Notes: generated by a model not told the origin, from the sequence alone. Positions 23,846 through 34,860 are shown, counted from the first letter of the stretch. The stretch: 64,000 bases of DNA from Asterella californica (GCA_036924285.1 JAYKYS010000019.1:744001-808000), one strand, 5' to 3'. Numbers and translations are program-made.

Positions 23846-24813
23846 TTAGGTGTTGCTTGCCCATGATTTCAGCCATGGTAAAAGTACATTCATAAAATAA
23901 TCGTCTCTGTCCATGTCATCCGACTCTGGCATGAAAGGGGGGGATGGATTGCATTGTAGGGATGATTAGTACTATTTTTCTCAGGAGAATCATCTATCAA
24001 CAACACATCTCGTGTACATAAGTTAAACGCGAATAATCGAGAAAAATCCTTCAGATACAAGTAATTACCCGTGGTAGCTTCTCTGGTCGTCTTGAAACGA
24101 GTACATATGGGTTGTCTGAAGATTCTACAGATCTACATAGTACAATTTTGCGAGAAGAAGTAGAAGCAAAGTAAAAACTGATAACATCTAAAATGATTTT
24201 AATAGTATTGAGTTTATCTAATTTATCTGACCTGATGCGATCCCTATAGACAAGTACTTTTTGATCTCCATGGATCGAAGGATGGCGTTGCAGGTGCTCA
24301 GAGTACGCAATGTCCATATCAGCACTTGAAAATCTTGACAGCATATCTTCATGAACTCTTTAACTCCCTTCTGTGTCACGTAGAATAATTCTTTTTTGGC
24401 ACTCTCAACTTGGTAACCTCTCTCTTTAGCTCCTTGGAGCTCTAAGTCATTACGTCTCGTTCTTATCAACAACTTGTTCAGATCTAAAATCAACATCTTT
24501 CTCCTGATCATAGTAGGATTTCTCAATCTGGGATAGAAGAGTTTCGAAGAACGAAGCTGAGTGACATCCGTTTTTACCTCTCCAACTCTTCCTCTTGTAT
24601 TTGCAGTTGCTCGTACATGTCTTCTTCTCTCTGGTTCGCTTTTGCTATTCGGAGGTTCAAAGTTTCTTCTTCTTTTTCTCTTCTGATCGCGAGCCGAGCA
24701 TCTAAGTCTTCCTCTTTTTTCCTCTTGTTGAATAGAGTATCCGATCCTCCTAGATCAGATGTTCGATGCGATGTATAAGATCTAGGCTTAATGCGACATA
24801 AGGCATGTCGCAC
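23846..24813 (-). pseudogene. Coiled-coil plus FCP1/NIF-type HAD phosphatase carried by the MULE
   Basis: Reading leftward: a charged coiled-coil exon (24813-24574, ending EDMYEQLQIQEEELER), a donor GTAAAA, then a frame with MLILDLNKLLIRTRR followed by FYVTQKGVKEFMKICCQDFQ and VLIWTL. This is the FCP1/SCP/NIF family layout: DLN/DxDxL nucleophile motif, then PGVxEFLxxCxxxFxVxIWS. Further left a frame reads DVLLIDDSPEKNSTNHP and NAIHPPPF, with DDSP (23983-23994) as the family's metal-binding motif IV. It ends at a TAA at 23846. The family removes phosphate from serine or threonine, for example on the RNA polymerase II tail. Plants have FCP1-like proteins with DLN in place of DLD. The middle part (24.05-24.34 kb) changes frame, through small introns or decay. 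Most likely a captured host gene. Confidence 0.6.
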
Positions 24814-25480
24814 TACATCAGATGTCCGATGGAATGTATAAGACCTAGGCTCAATGCGAACCGGAGGGAAGCGGAAAGATCGTACTGTTCAGTGTCTTCA
24901 AAGAGAAAGATCGCGCTCAGTGCGACATAAGGTCCGTCGCACTGAGCGTAATGCGAAACGTTAAGACCGTGCACTCAGTGCAAAGGGATTGGGTCGCATT
25001 CAGTGTGAAGGGAAAGATCTCGTGCTCAGTGCGATCCTGGTGCGGTCGCATTGACCGCGAGGCCTTAAGCTTTCTCGTAGTTAAGACCTAGGCTCAGTGC
25101 GACATAGTTCTCGTCGCATTGAGCGCAATGCGATGCCTTAAGACCGCGCGCTCAGTGCGAAGCTGAAGGAAGCGGAAGGGTCTGACTGTTTAGTATCTTC
25201 GAAGAGAAAGATCGTGCACATTGCGACCTAAGGTTCGGCGCACTGAGCGCAATGCGAAGAGAAAGGATCGCATTGACCGCACGCTCAGTGCGAATACGAA
25301 AAGATCACACTGTTCGGTGCGTAAAGAAAGACCGCGTATAGTGCAATTGGACCACGGTCGCACTATGCGCAAGCTTTGAGCTGAAAGCTGTGAGCTCAAT
25401 GCAACCGAGGACTCGTCGCACTGTGCTATCAGCTTAAAGCTGCTCAGAGCGACCTAGGGCTCGTCGCATTGTGCTATCAA
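24760..25480. repeat. Palindromic CTCAGTGCGAC array, cluster 2 (largest)
   Basis: More than fifteen half-units in about 700 bp, alternating orientation: for example GCGCTCAGTGCGAC then GTCGCACTGAGCG at 24910-24950, and CTCAGTGCGACATAG then CGTCGCATTGAGCGCAATGCGA at 25090-25130. Variants CAATGCGA and ATTGCGA show divergence. The array lies between the phosphatase exons and the candidate upstream exons. Confidence 0.8.
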
Positions 25481-25538
25481 CTGCTGCACTCTGTCAACAA
25501 CACTTTACTGCGAGCGAACACTAAACTTTCACTGAACT

Positions 25539-26499
25539 TTACACAGAGAGCCAACGTAACTCAAGCAAAAAATAGTGAAACCGCAAGTAAGCAAATAGTA
25601 CACAAGTAAAGAGAAAAGAAGTACCTCCATCATCGTGGTCCATGCCAAACTCTTCCTGGTGGATATTTTGATGATGAGTACTCTCTTGTACTTCGTGTTC
25701 AATGGAAAATACTAAGGCATCCTCGCTCAAGATACCCAAGTGTCGCATGAGATGAGTTAAAGTCATCCTGCAGAAAGTTTGTACGGATCCTCTTTTCCTC
25801 TGGTCTCGGATGTGCTTTTGCATATGCAACACTTATGCCTCCAGGTTCTCGAACGTGAACAAAGATCAATCGTAATCTTTATCTTCTCCTTCCACTTTAG
25901 ATTTTACATACAAGGCGAATTGACTTGTAACAGCTTTAGGCCTTCTTCTCACCAGGAGAACCACATTCAAGCACTGAAAAGCATATCTCAATCCCTCGAA
26001 AGCTCATTCTCTTGCGAAGTATCTTTTCTCGACTTTTATCGTTCTCAAAAAATCAATCGTCTATTCGGATGTGTCTCACTAAGGTAACATCACAGATCCT
26101 TCAAGAATAACAAAGGCTTTGCGGATTAAGTCAAGGGTCAACTTGAACTCCCGATCCTCAATTTTTTTTGACCATTCGTGTTTCTGCATTATAGAATTAG
26201 ATGAAAGCAGCACAAAGTCCAATCTGACATAAACAAACATTACAATAAGTAAAGGTACAACCAACCAGGACCTAATACTTAACTTGAGTTTACTTAGGTT
26301 AGTTACATTTGAGCTTATTATAAACGAGGATCGAGTAAACTGTAAACAAGGACCGAGTAAACTGTAAACGAGGGACTAACGGCAGAGTACTTACGTCAGG
26401 ACGAGAAAATTCGAAAGAGAAAGCAATTGATAATTCCAGCTTCTCTAGCGCGTCCTCGTCTATTTCACTCAAGGCTCGACTGATAACTTCTTTATCCAT
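25539..26499 (-). other. Candidate upstream exons of the MULE phosphatase gene
   Basis: A frame from 26499 reads MDKEVISRALSEIDEDALEK then LELSIAFSFEFSRPD and meets a strong donor (GTAAGT) at 26394. A following segment reads KHEWSKKIEDREFKLTLDLI after a TGCAG acceptor. A third frame ending at 25.62 kb reads MTLTHLMRHLGILSEDALVF and closes at a GTACTT donor. Phases of the first two fit. The sequence is not a family I know. These may be 5' exons of the coiled-coil/phosphatase gene, which would place cluster 2 of the palindromes in an intron, or a separate gene. Confidence 0.3.
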
Positions 26500-26589
26500 C
26501 CATTGTCTGACGATACGTCGATGTAAGTCGTGTTGGGAAGTAAATGTAATTAAAAAAGGTCCTTTTCTCGCGGTGCCATACTTATACCT

Positions 26590-27065
26590 CGTTCACTCAC
26601 TCCACATACATGCCAGCTCGTTTCACAATTACTCGAAAGATAAAGTCACAGTTTAGACGCGAGAGATGCTTGTACCTCGTTCACTCACTGCATGTACATG
26701 CCAGAGTCTCATTCACTGCACATACATGCCAGCTCACTTGCCAGATCGCTTCACAATTACTCGAAGGGATCACTCTGATAAGAAAAAAAGAAGCAAAAGT
26801 CACAGTTTAGACGCGAGGGATTGAAGAGCAAACAGCAGAAAGACTCAAAAGTCCAAGTGCTCGAGAGAAGAGCGAAACTCCAAGTGCCCGGGACAAGAGC
26901 GAACAGCAGAAGGACTCAAAACTCCAAGTGGTCGATCGCTTATACTCCAAGTGGTCGATCGCTGTCCGTAGAAAGTACTCAATACTCCAAGTGCTCGATC
27001 GCTGCCTCTCAATACTCCATGTGGTCGATCGATAATACTCCAAGTAGTCGATCGTTGCACGCGAT
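26590..27065 (+). repeat. Two short tandem-repeat fields in the MULE
   Basis: 26590-26820 is a diverged duplication: CCTCGTTCACTCACT, ACATACATGCCAGCTC, TTCACAATTACTCGAA and AAAGTCACAGTTTAGACGCG each occur twice or more. 26850-27065 is a minisatellite of about 20-40 bp around ATACTCCAAGTGGTCGATCG, with six or more copies. Confidence 0.8.
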
Positions 27066-27134
27066 GACAAATCGATGTGTAGAGAAAATCGTTCAATGCG
27101 TCCGGCGAAAATCGCATGGCTTCGTCTTCAGTGC

Positions 27135-27460
27135 GGCGGAGTAAATCGCAGTCAGTGCGACGGTGGGCGGAAGCGCATTCAGCGTGAAAGACTTTGGAAC
27201 ATCTCGAGTGGTCTCCTAAATACCTGCAAGAGCTGTGCGCTCAGTGCGACCTAGTTTCAGTCGTATTGAGCGCACGAATAAGTGGTCGCACTGAATGCAC
27301 GGCTCCAAGCGGTTGCACTGCGCTCAGTGCGACATATTTTCAGTCGCATTGAGCGCACGGTTAGAAGCGGTCGCGTTGCACTCACTGCGACCGAGCCTAG
27401 GTCGCACTGAGCGCGCAGCTAAAAACGATCGTGCTGCGCTCAATGCGACCTGAACACGTA
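27135..27460. repeat. Palindromic CTCAGTGCGAC array, cluster 3
   Basis: Units such as GCGCTCAGTGCGACCTA and GTCGCACTGAGCGCGC recur every 40-60 bp, with a particularly tight inverted pair at 27375-27415 (ACTGCGACCGAGCCTAGGTCGCA). It lies just beyond the 3' side of the transposase gene. Confidence 0.8.
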
Positions 27461-27848
27461 GCTATACATTTTATTAAGGTTAAGAGTCTTAGATTACTTT
27501 TCATTAGAAAATGACATTGGCTTCTTAATTATAGTGAACTTATGTTCAACTTATAGTTAGTTCACCATGTGAATGTGTTCAACTCAGAATCAACTGTATT
27601 CACTTTTTAGAGGTTCAGAGTCTCAGAGATCATCCACAACTGTAATCATTTTTTAGAAGTTCAGAGTCTCAGAGATCATCCACAAATTAGAGTCACCCTC
27701 CACGGAGTTGAACTCAGGCAGTCCAAATCGATCTGGTCCGACAGGATGTCATGCACAAAATGAAACAAAAATCACAAGCTTAAAAACAAAAATTAACGCA
27801 ACACAATGAGAGGTCAGTAGATGCCCACGTATGTTGCTGTCCTCGAGA

Positions 27849-30269
27849 TCACAAAACAGTTATACAATGACGGACTTTTCTCTCAAAAGATTGGAACGCC
27901 CTGTCAAGTGACTTCAGAAAAAGAGGGTTGTCATGTTCACGATTGCAAAGAGTTCTGAGAAAGTCAAGAATCTCTTGACATCGCTCGATCAAATTCGATC
28001 TTTCTGTGTCTTCTGATGCTCCTTGCGAACGTACATGTGCATCTTCTTCACCCTCTGTAAAATCAAAGTGAGTAGGACAATTTGACATTTCTTTGTTTAC
28101 ATATACATGACCTGGTTCAAACCATGGGTTCAGATCATCTGGTACAAATTCTCTGTTGAAAAAGCTCTCCGAACTAGTGAAAACATAAAGTGGGTACGTG
28201 CAGCGCCGGAACGTAGATGAGAACACGAGTTGTATCGCAAACTTCTCAGCATAAGCTCCGACCAAATGCTTACATAACAAGTATGGGCTATTCAAAAATG
28301 AGTAGCAAGATGATATCCATCTCTCCACGTCTGTAAAGTGACTACCTGGAAGAGAGACATCTTTACTCAAATATTTGCGCCAAGTGACACGAAACTGTTC
28401 CCACCAGCTCAAAAATAAACGTCCGTGACTGATTTGATGTAGCGATACTTACATATCTGCCACAAGACTTTCACATATGATTAGCATCAACTTATCTAAA
28501 CGAAGACGATTAAGGTTTGTAATCGTGCTTTAATTTTCTCCAATGACTCTCGACAACATTCGTAATACGCGATAAGCAAAGGAGAGGTTTTGATGCTATG
28601 TTGTCTGGATGTACCACTCTAGTCAGAGATATATCCACAAAGACAAAAGGTTCGAACTCTTACAAAACTCATAAATCTCACGAACAACCGTAAAGTGTAA
28701 TACACCGAGAGTAAAAAATTTCCCTTCAGCGGATGGTATAAGTGAATGCAAGTTGAAATATTTGATGATCATTTCAACAACAACCTTTCGTTGTTCAGCA
28801 TTACACAACTGACCAACAACTCCCACACTGTCTAAAAACCAATTTACATCAATAAAAGAGAAAGAATTACTTGCCTCCACACTGTTGTATGATCCTATGG
28901 CTCGAGCTAGTACACATACATCGAACTTCGATCGCTGATTGAGCATGCTTCAAACAAAGTTGAACATACATAGCAGTAAAGACAGAGCGTAATGTCGAAA
29001 TCTGATCAATGTCTTTGTCAGTGAGTGCGAACATCGGACGTAGTCCTTTATCTCTTAATCTCTTGAACCACATCATAAGAACCGTCTTTCTATATTGCTT
29101 CGTGACTGATCTGGAACTCTTTTTTGCATCACCTTGTCTCAAGTAAAACATGTACGATAGAGGCATACCAAAACCTCCGAAGTTTGCAGCAATAACGAAC
29201 AGCTCAAAGCACATCGAGTTAGTTTTGAAAGTACTATCGATAATAATTTCTCTGACACTACTTATATGCTCAAAAAAAGATGTGCATATTGCGAAAGCAA
29301 TGTATTCGTCAGTCTGTTCATACAACACCTCAACAAAACCTTTTTGAGCTAAAGATTCGCTGCGTATTAACAAAGATGTAGACTTCACTTGATCATCTAT
29401 ATCACGAAGGTATTGTCTAGACTGAACTTCAGCGATCCAGAAATTTACCTGCGCCCGAGTTATATAAGGACTAATGAACATTTTTTCACATAATATACGG
29501 TACACCTCAGGCTTCCGGAGATTCAGTCCAGATATCTACTCCAAAAACGTGACAGCAATAGTAGGAAAACAATGCAACTTATGCGTCGGCTTCTCATGTG
29601 ACAGCAAATGTTGACACGTTTAATACATAAGCTTCTGTTGTACGTCCACTGTTACTCGTAAAGTTCCATTGCACTCAGATCAATCTATCTTTCATTTCTT
29701 CTCTGGTTGTCTCACCAAAGATGTGGATCCTTCACCCTTATCTCTGAATTGTGTCTTGTCAGATCGTGAGATACACCATAATGTTGCCTTTTAAGATTGA
29801 ACAGTCTTTCACAGAAACACGCGGGTTACATACTTCCGAATAGTATCCAGAGGCTACCTTCATATTCAGAATGATGCTTGTCTTCAGCCAAGACATCAAA
29901 CACACAGACAAGTTACTGGAGTTCATAGTCTGCAACTCATGCATGCTACTCTCTTCTGAAAGGTGGACTTTCAGTCGGAAAAACACAAACCCATCTTTGT
30001 CATCCTCATCCTCGAAGCACTCTTGCACAACATGAATCATTTCTGAATGATCACACTCCACGGTCACTATGAATGCGTTGTCATTCATCAGTCTCATTCT
30101 CCATAACCGCTTCGTACGTAGTACCGAGGTTTAATTTGTTATAGCACTGGTTACACTGCTTGAACACAGCTAAGTCAAGAGGGTTATGTCTCTTGCGAGC
30201 ACGCGTGAATGTGCTGATTGACAACGTTCGATTACATCGATCGTAGTAAACCATCTCCATGATAAGCAC
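27849..30269 (-). pseudogene. Mutator-superfamily transposase with SWIM zinc finger, degenerate
   Basis: From 30269 leftward: a Cys-containing N-terminal module (DRCNRTLSISTF ... QCNQCYNK), an alpha/beta segment, then YRILCEKMFISPYITRAQ. The DDE core shows IIIDSTFKTNSMCFELFVIA (first Asp, about 29240), MFALTDKDIDQI (second Asp, about 29020) and QLCLKHAQSAIE (the C-x2-H motif of MULEs). A later frame gives RITNVVESHWRKLKHDY, the conserved TTNxxE region near 28550, and the C-terminal frame has a SWIM-like SSCYSFLNSPYLLCKHLV. In-frame stops at 29620-29622 (TAA) and 29536-29538 (TAG), and a frame change near 30090, break the gene. The first SWIM cysteine is Ser here, while the copy at 61.4 kb keeps it, and one N-terminal Cys is Tyr. 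A catalytic protein is therefore unlikely. Confidence 0.85.
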
Positions 30270-30599
30270 TCAACAATGAGGACTCAGAAAATTGCAAGCT
30301 TTCAGGTCTATCAGACTTACTGTCAACAAGCTCTCTACACAGACGATCCAGCGGAATTCAACAACGAAAAACGACCACAGAAATGAAAGTGAAACGTCGA
30401 ATATGAAATTCGAATTCAAGAACAGCGAATTCAAGAACAGCGAATTTCTGCCAAATTCAGTCGTGAGGACAAGAGTTGAATGAACGCAAAATTTTCTTCA
30501 CGAACTTCCGCCGCCTCCAACTGTAACATGGTAACAAGGCGCCTCCAGACGTCTTCAATGCCACCGTCCTAGAACAAGACGCGGTGAATTATGGATGAA

Positions 30600-30884
30600 C
30601 AAACGAACGACGACAACGGACTTGCAACGGACGGGTGAAGAGAACCTTGACTGCACTCAATGACCGTGACTGCAGTTCAGATCGTGACCGTGTGGCTGCG
30701 GTTCATGATCGTGACTGCATAACCGTGACCGTGAATGCGGTAATGAGCGGGATGATTGCGATAATGAGCTCGAAATCAGGTTACAGATGAGTCGACCGAC
30801 TATGAATCTGAAATCCATCATTAATCAATTCGTACGTATAAATCCTGACGTAATTAGCAAAACTGTGCCACAGTTGCGGGCTTG
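30600..30884 (-). repeat. MULE right terminal inverted repeat
   Basis: Reverse complement of the left terminus, ending TTGCGGGCTT next to the target duplication. Its inner half contains the short ACCGTGACTGC subrepeats in a different copy number from the left end. Confidence 0.88.
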
Positions 30885-30893
30885 TTGCTGCCC
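30885..30893 (+). repeat. Target-site duplication, right of MULE
   Basis: TTGCTGCCC, same orientation and sequence as 21994-22002. Confidence 0.85.
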
Positions 30894-31261
30894 GGTTGTG
30901 ACTACGAATTCAATGTGTGATCTATTATTTATTAATTCTTAAACCTGTCGGACCAGATTGTTAGTAGAGAGACAAGAATTTTAAAACAGAGGTAGTTTGT
31001 CCAGCGCTCGAGGCTAATCGGCATTCTTTGTATTCTCAACCGACTGGAATTCGGAAAAAGTCGAGTTGAAATGGTGTCCAGCTGGATATTTTGCAGGTTA
31101 AAGTTTTACAAAATGATAATTTACCTGTTAAGAAAACTGAGAAGACTAATAAGTGATTGAGAAAAATCGGTTCCCCTTCATTGCCGTCGGATAATTTATG
31201 GTTCTCAAAATTTTTTATCTATAGCATTGCGTTGGTAGCATGTTAATGTCAAGTCGATTCA

Positions 31262-32240
31262 TTAGATGAGAAATAATTATTCATTAACCGTAGTACTTGG
31301 CTACGATAACCTAAATAAGGGCTAGTGTTTAGAGGTAAGTGTATTAAAGTGCTAATGCGCTCGTTCATTTATCTATGTTTGTGATGGATGGATGGAGGAT
31401 GTAAGAAAGAAAACGAATGCTTTGAAAGTTCATTTATTTCTTGTTGTGATGTCATGATGAATCATAGTTTACTGTGTGAGGACTCAAAAGAGGCTTGCAA
31501 GCATGAGAGAAAGCATGAATGGTACATGGAAACAAACAAAAATGGTAAAGTTCTCAATAGCTTTCAGTTCAATCTTCACATCTTAGATTCCATGATCAAA
31601 ATGAGAAGGTCACAAATGAGAAACATTTCTCAGTTAGCGTTCCTTTTTAAGTGCTCAGTGATTGCTAACTGGCAAGGGAAAGACTTTGGGAAGCAATAAG
31701 CCAATTATGCTCTTGTTTGTGCTTTAAGTGACAATGCATTACGCCCAAGTGTCAAAAATCAATAAGCAAACAATGGACAACTGGGTGTATAATGAAAAAT
31801 GATTATTCAAATTTTTGACACTTATCCTCCTCCATTAAAGAGACATCAAACCGTGGAACACCGTAAAGGGGTGTGATGAATCGGGCAAGAGCACGAGAAT
31901 ATCAGTTATTACTATACAAATTTTTCATCCTGTGAAGGTAATGTAGTGGTTAACCTTCAAAAATAATAACTCTGGGTCACATGTTCGAATCTCGTGTTAA
32001 TTTTTTTTCTGTTTTTGTCTTAGGGTGCTCAGTATCTTAACTTACGACTTGCACTATTTTCTATCTTAAGGTGCTCGGTATCTTAATAGGTTCCTAATGT
32101 GAGCTCACTAGATGGTAAATAAATTCTCATTAAACACAATACTTGACTACGATAACCTAAGTAAGGACTAATGGATAATTATGACATGTATTAAAGTACT
32201 AATGCGCTCGCTTACCCAACTTTAAGTTTGTGATGGATGG
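31262..32240 (+). repeat. Direct repeat pair, about 135 bp, 846 bp apart
   Basis: 31262-31395 and 32108-32240 share CTACGATAACCTAA, TATTAAAGT, CTAATGCGCTCG and GTTTGTGATGGATGGA in the same order, about 80 percent identical by eye. The tRNA-like unit lies between them. They could be remnants of a short LTR/TRIM-like element or of a segmental duplication; no primer-binding site was identified. Confidence 0.6.
31930..32010 (+). mobile_element. tRNA-derived SINE head or tRNA pseudogene
   Basis: TGTAGTGGTTAA at 31942-31953 resembles a Pol III A box and GTTCGAATCT at 31983-31992 a B box, spaced as in a tRNA. An eight-T run at 32001-32008 follows as a Pol III terminator. No acceptor stem can be formed, so it is not a working tRNA. 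Confidence 0.5.
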
Positions 32241-32465
32241 ACAAAATTAAAGCTGTTGTGATGTGACGAGAAACAGAAAATAGTTGTGACGCGAGAAGAT
32301 ATTCAAAATGAAAGAAATGTATTCAAAATTATTGAGAACTCACATTGCTTTTAACAATAAAACCTAACCACTATCACTATCAGTGCTATCGTTTCTCTTG
32401 ATCAAGATCTCAGTGTTGGCATCTATAATCTACGATTTTGTTGCATTTCTTCATATGGACAAAGT

Positions 32466-33102
32466 CTAGTGTGCATGTAGTCGAGAAACTGATTTCAAAC
32501 CAATTGCTCGACCTCTAGTGTTTCTTGTAAAGTCAGGCTCCTGAGTAACAACACCATCCGCATCAGCTGCCATCTTGCTTTGAAGTTCTGACTTCCATTT
32601 TGACATCAAAATCAGAAGAAGTCGAGCTCGAGTCAATCTCTTGTTCATCCACATGTTCATCCTCGTGGTTGTTTGAGCCAGCAGTCACAAACTCTAGCAC
32701 ATACATTGACGGTTCATCATCCTCCAGCTGGGGTGCATCGTGATCTGTTGTAGAGTTTGAAGCGCCAGCAGCTCTGTACGAAATGTTTAATGTCAATCCG
32801 GTCTAGAAACTGTCATTGGGACTATGTTTGATCACATGTCCATCATTGTCGTTGACTGGATCATCTTCATCAAAGTCATCTAGACACCAACCTGCCGCTG
32901 CAAATCTGAATATATAATCTATAGTTGAGAAGAAGTGATTGAGCTGCGAGAGAGTTTCAGACCTAGAGAGTAATCGACCTGAACACCTCTCATGAGAACT
33001 CTGCACTAAACTAGAGATCAATTTGAGGACGTCATAACCTTGTGAATTTGAAGACATGTGGAGCTCACTCACTAAGTGAAGTCTCATCAACCAGGGCCGC
33101 AA
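32466..33102 (-). CDS. Unassigned ORF pair, acidic, probably exons of an element-borne gene
   Basis: Two adjoining minus-strand frames. The upstream one (33102-32803) reads ELHMSSNSQGYDVLKLISSL and then LNHFFSTIDYIFRFAAAGWC, LDDFDEDDPVNDNDGHV. The downstream one (32796-32563) is very acidic (LEDDEPSMYVLEFV, HEDEHVDEQEIDSSS). I do not recognise a family. The composition, an aromatic helix block followed by Asp/Glu-rich tails, is protein-like rather than random. The block ETLSQLNHFFSTIDYIF faintly recalls REFKLTLDLIRKAFVIL in the MULE at 26.2 kb, which would hint at a shared accessory protein; this is speculative. No intron border was confirmed between the frames. Confidence 0.3.
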
Positions 33103-33117
33103 AATGAACTCACCTTA

Positions 33118-34090
33118 GTCACTCGTTTAAGACGAATGACTTAACTATGTCATTCACAACGGTGGTTATGAATTTAAGCATCTAACTATGGTCGTGGAAT
33201 GACAAGACACTTGTCATTCTGCAGTAAACTATGATAGCGGATTGACACACTTTGTCATTCTTAGGAGCAATGACACGTTCTTGTCATTCATGAAAAATGC
33301 GTACACACTGAATAACGAGTAACATTTTATTCAAGTGTTGGTGAAAGACTAATGTCATGGCCCTTGTCATTCATTGTTGTAATAACGTGATGAATAACAT
33401 GGAGATTGTCACTCAGTTTTAGATAAAATATTTCATCGAGTTTTTAAGCAAGTATACAAAGGATTGCCATGTGTTGAAGCGCTAGTGTAGTAGCGAGAAT
33501 GATATGCCCTTGTCATTTGAGGACTTATGTCAAGACACAAATCGTTGTCAATCACGATTACAAATTATATTTTGAGAGAATTTTTAAGATAAATATACCT
33601 GGGCTTGCCATGTGTCTACAGTATCAATTGACAAAACTATCGTCATTCCGTCTGAATGAAGCAAGAGTTGGAATGACACTAGCCGCATCATTCTTACAAA
33701 GGGTGGTCATGTGTCGGCAACTCATAGTGTAGTGGTTTGAATGCTAGTGATCTCGTCATCCTCATAGAAGGTTATATGGTGAATGACTATGACTGTGTCA
33801 TTTAGGATCTAAAAATATATTTTGGAGCATTCTTAAGGTAAACATGCTAGTTGTTGCCATAAGTCAAAACTCTCAAGGAGTAACAGAAATTATTGACCTC
33901 TTGTCCTCTATCGAATAAAAGTACCCTTGTCATTCATGAGTATTTTAAAATGAATTATATTGGTCTTGGTATTCGATGAATAATATCGTGTTTGTCATTC
34001 CGTCTCATTGTTTTATGTTTTATATGTAAGTGCATGAGAAGCATATCGTCATTCTTTTTGTCTCTCATAGGTTGAATGAAATGAGTTCAG
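33118..34090. repeat. Field of TTGTCATTC / GAATGACA words
   Basis: About 25 occurrences of GTCATT or its complement in under 1 kb, often as inverted pairs such as GAATGACAAGACACTTGTCATTC at 33198-33220. Spacing is irregular (20-80 bp), so this is a motif field rather than a tandem repeat. Confidence 0.65.
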
Positions 34091-34860
34091 ACAATAGAAG
34101 TTGTCATGAATTCTGGTAACACGTCTCATGCTGAAGCATACGACTGAACAACTTGTTGTAAACAAGTTGCAACAAGTAACCATAATATATGTAGCTAAGA
34201 CAACTACAAATCCGCTTTTAGCTTTGCACTATGTATAAGCTTGCATGACACCATTTTCATAGTGTTATTCAGCCGTAAAAAACCAATCCATGCCTACTAA
34301 AAACTGAGGATGATAGTTAAAATGACGAGTCAATCACTCGTCACTTCTTTTCTATACTCGATGGGTATTATATGTCTAACATCTTATCTGTTAGATGTAT
34401 TTCATGCAAGGTCGATGAAATTAAACATATCATGTGCACATCGCACTCATTTACACCACGTTTAGTTGCCATGATATGAGTTTCCACTGCAACTTGTGCA
34501 TGGTCCAAACAGAGCTATATGTAGTCGTGAGAGAAAGCACATCTCACAGCTGATATTTATCTTGATCTTTATCGCTGACCACAAAAATTGAACACAGTCC
34601 AAGCTTTTGTAACGACAGTAACGATTACAACCACATGACTATAGTACAAGCTCCCGGTCCCACTACAAGCTCCTGGTTCCACTATGTTACAAGCTCTTGA
34701 TATTATGGAGTCGAGAAGTTGTAGTGAACAATGAGATTGGTATAGAAAGAGAAGCATAAAGTTGAAATTAGATCATCTTTTTTGTGTGAAAATAAACATA
34801 TTCTTTGTGACCTAGAATATAAAATGCGATGCAAGAAGAAACAAGGAGCTCCGCTTGCAA

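Larger units (their letters stand above)
22003..30884. mobile_element. 8.9-kb Mutator-like element (MULE) with TIRs and TSD
   Basis: The ends are fixed by a 9-bp direct duplication and by inverted termini beginning AAGCCCGCARCTGTGRCACAG on both sides. Inside, from left: an RPA70-C-like gene (plus, 22.5-23.0 kb), a coiled-coil/FCP1-like phosphatase gene (minus, about 23.85-24.8 kb, perhaps starting at 26.5 kb), arrays of CTCAGTGCGAC palindromes, a tandem minisatellite, and a SWIM-domain Mutator transposase gene (minus, 30.27-27.85 kb). The transposase has in-frame stops, so the copy is not autonomous now. The element sits about 3.1 kb downstream of the CNOT9-like gene. It is either a large autonomous-type MULE that has decayed or a MULE that gathered host sequences. 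Confidence 0.88.
30894..32465. other. Intergenic repeats right of the MULE
   Basis: Contains the direct repeats at 31262/32108 and the tRNA-like SINE head at 31925. An open frame at 31388-31699 (103 codons, Cys- and Lys-rich) has no recognisable domain and no supporting neighbour. CACTTATCCTCCTCCATT at about 31820 also occurs just left of the MULE at 21942. Confidence 0.45.

Noticed and set aside
26807..27144. Open frames on both strands with repeated TTWSIE / QYSKCS
   Set aside because: They are translations of the CTCCAAGTGGTCGATCG minisatellite, not a protein.
24760..27460. CRISPR-like regularly spaced repeats
   Set aside because: Repeats are palindromic, diverged, in both orientations and irregularly spaced inside a eukaryotic transposon; no cas genes and no spacers.
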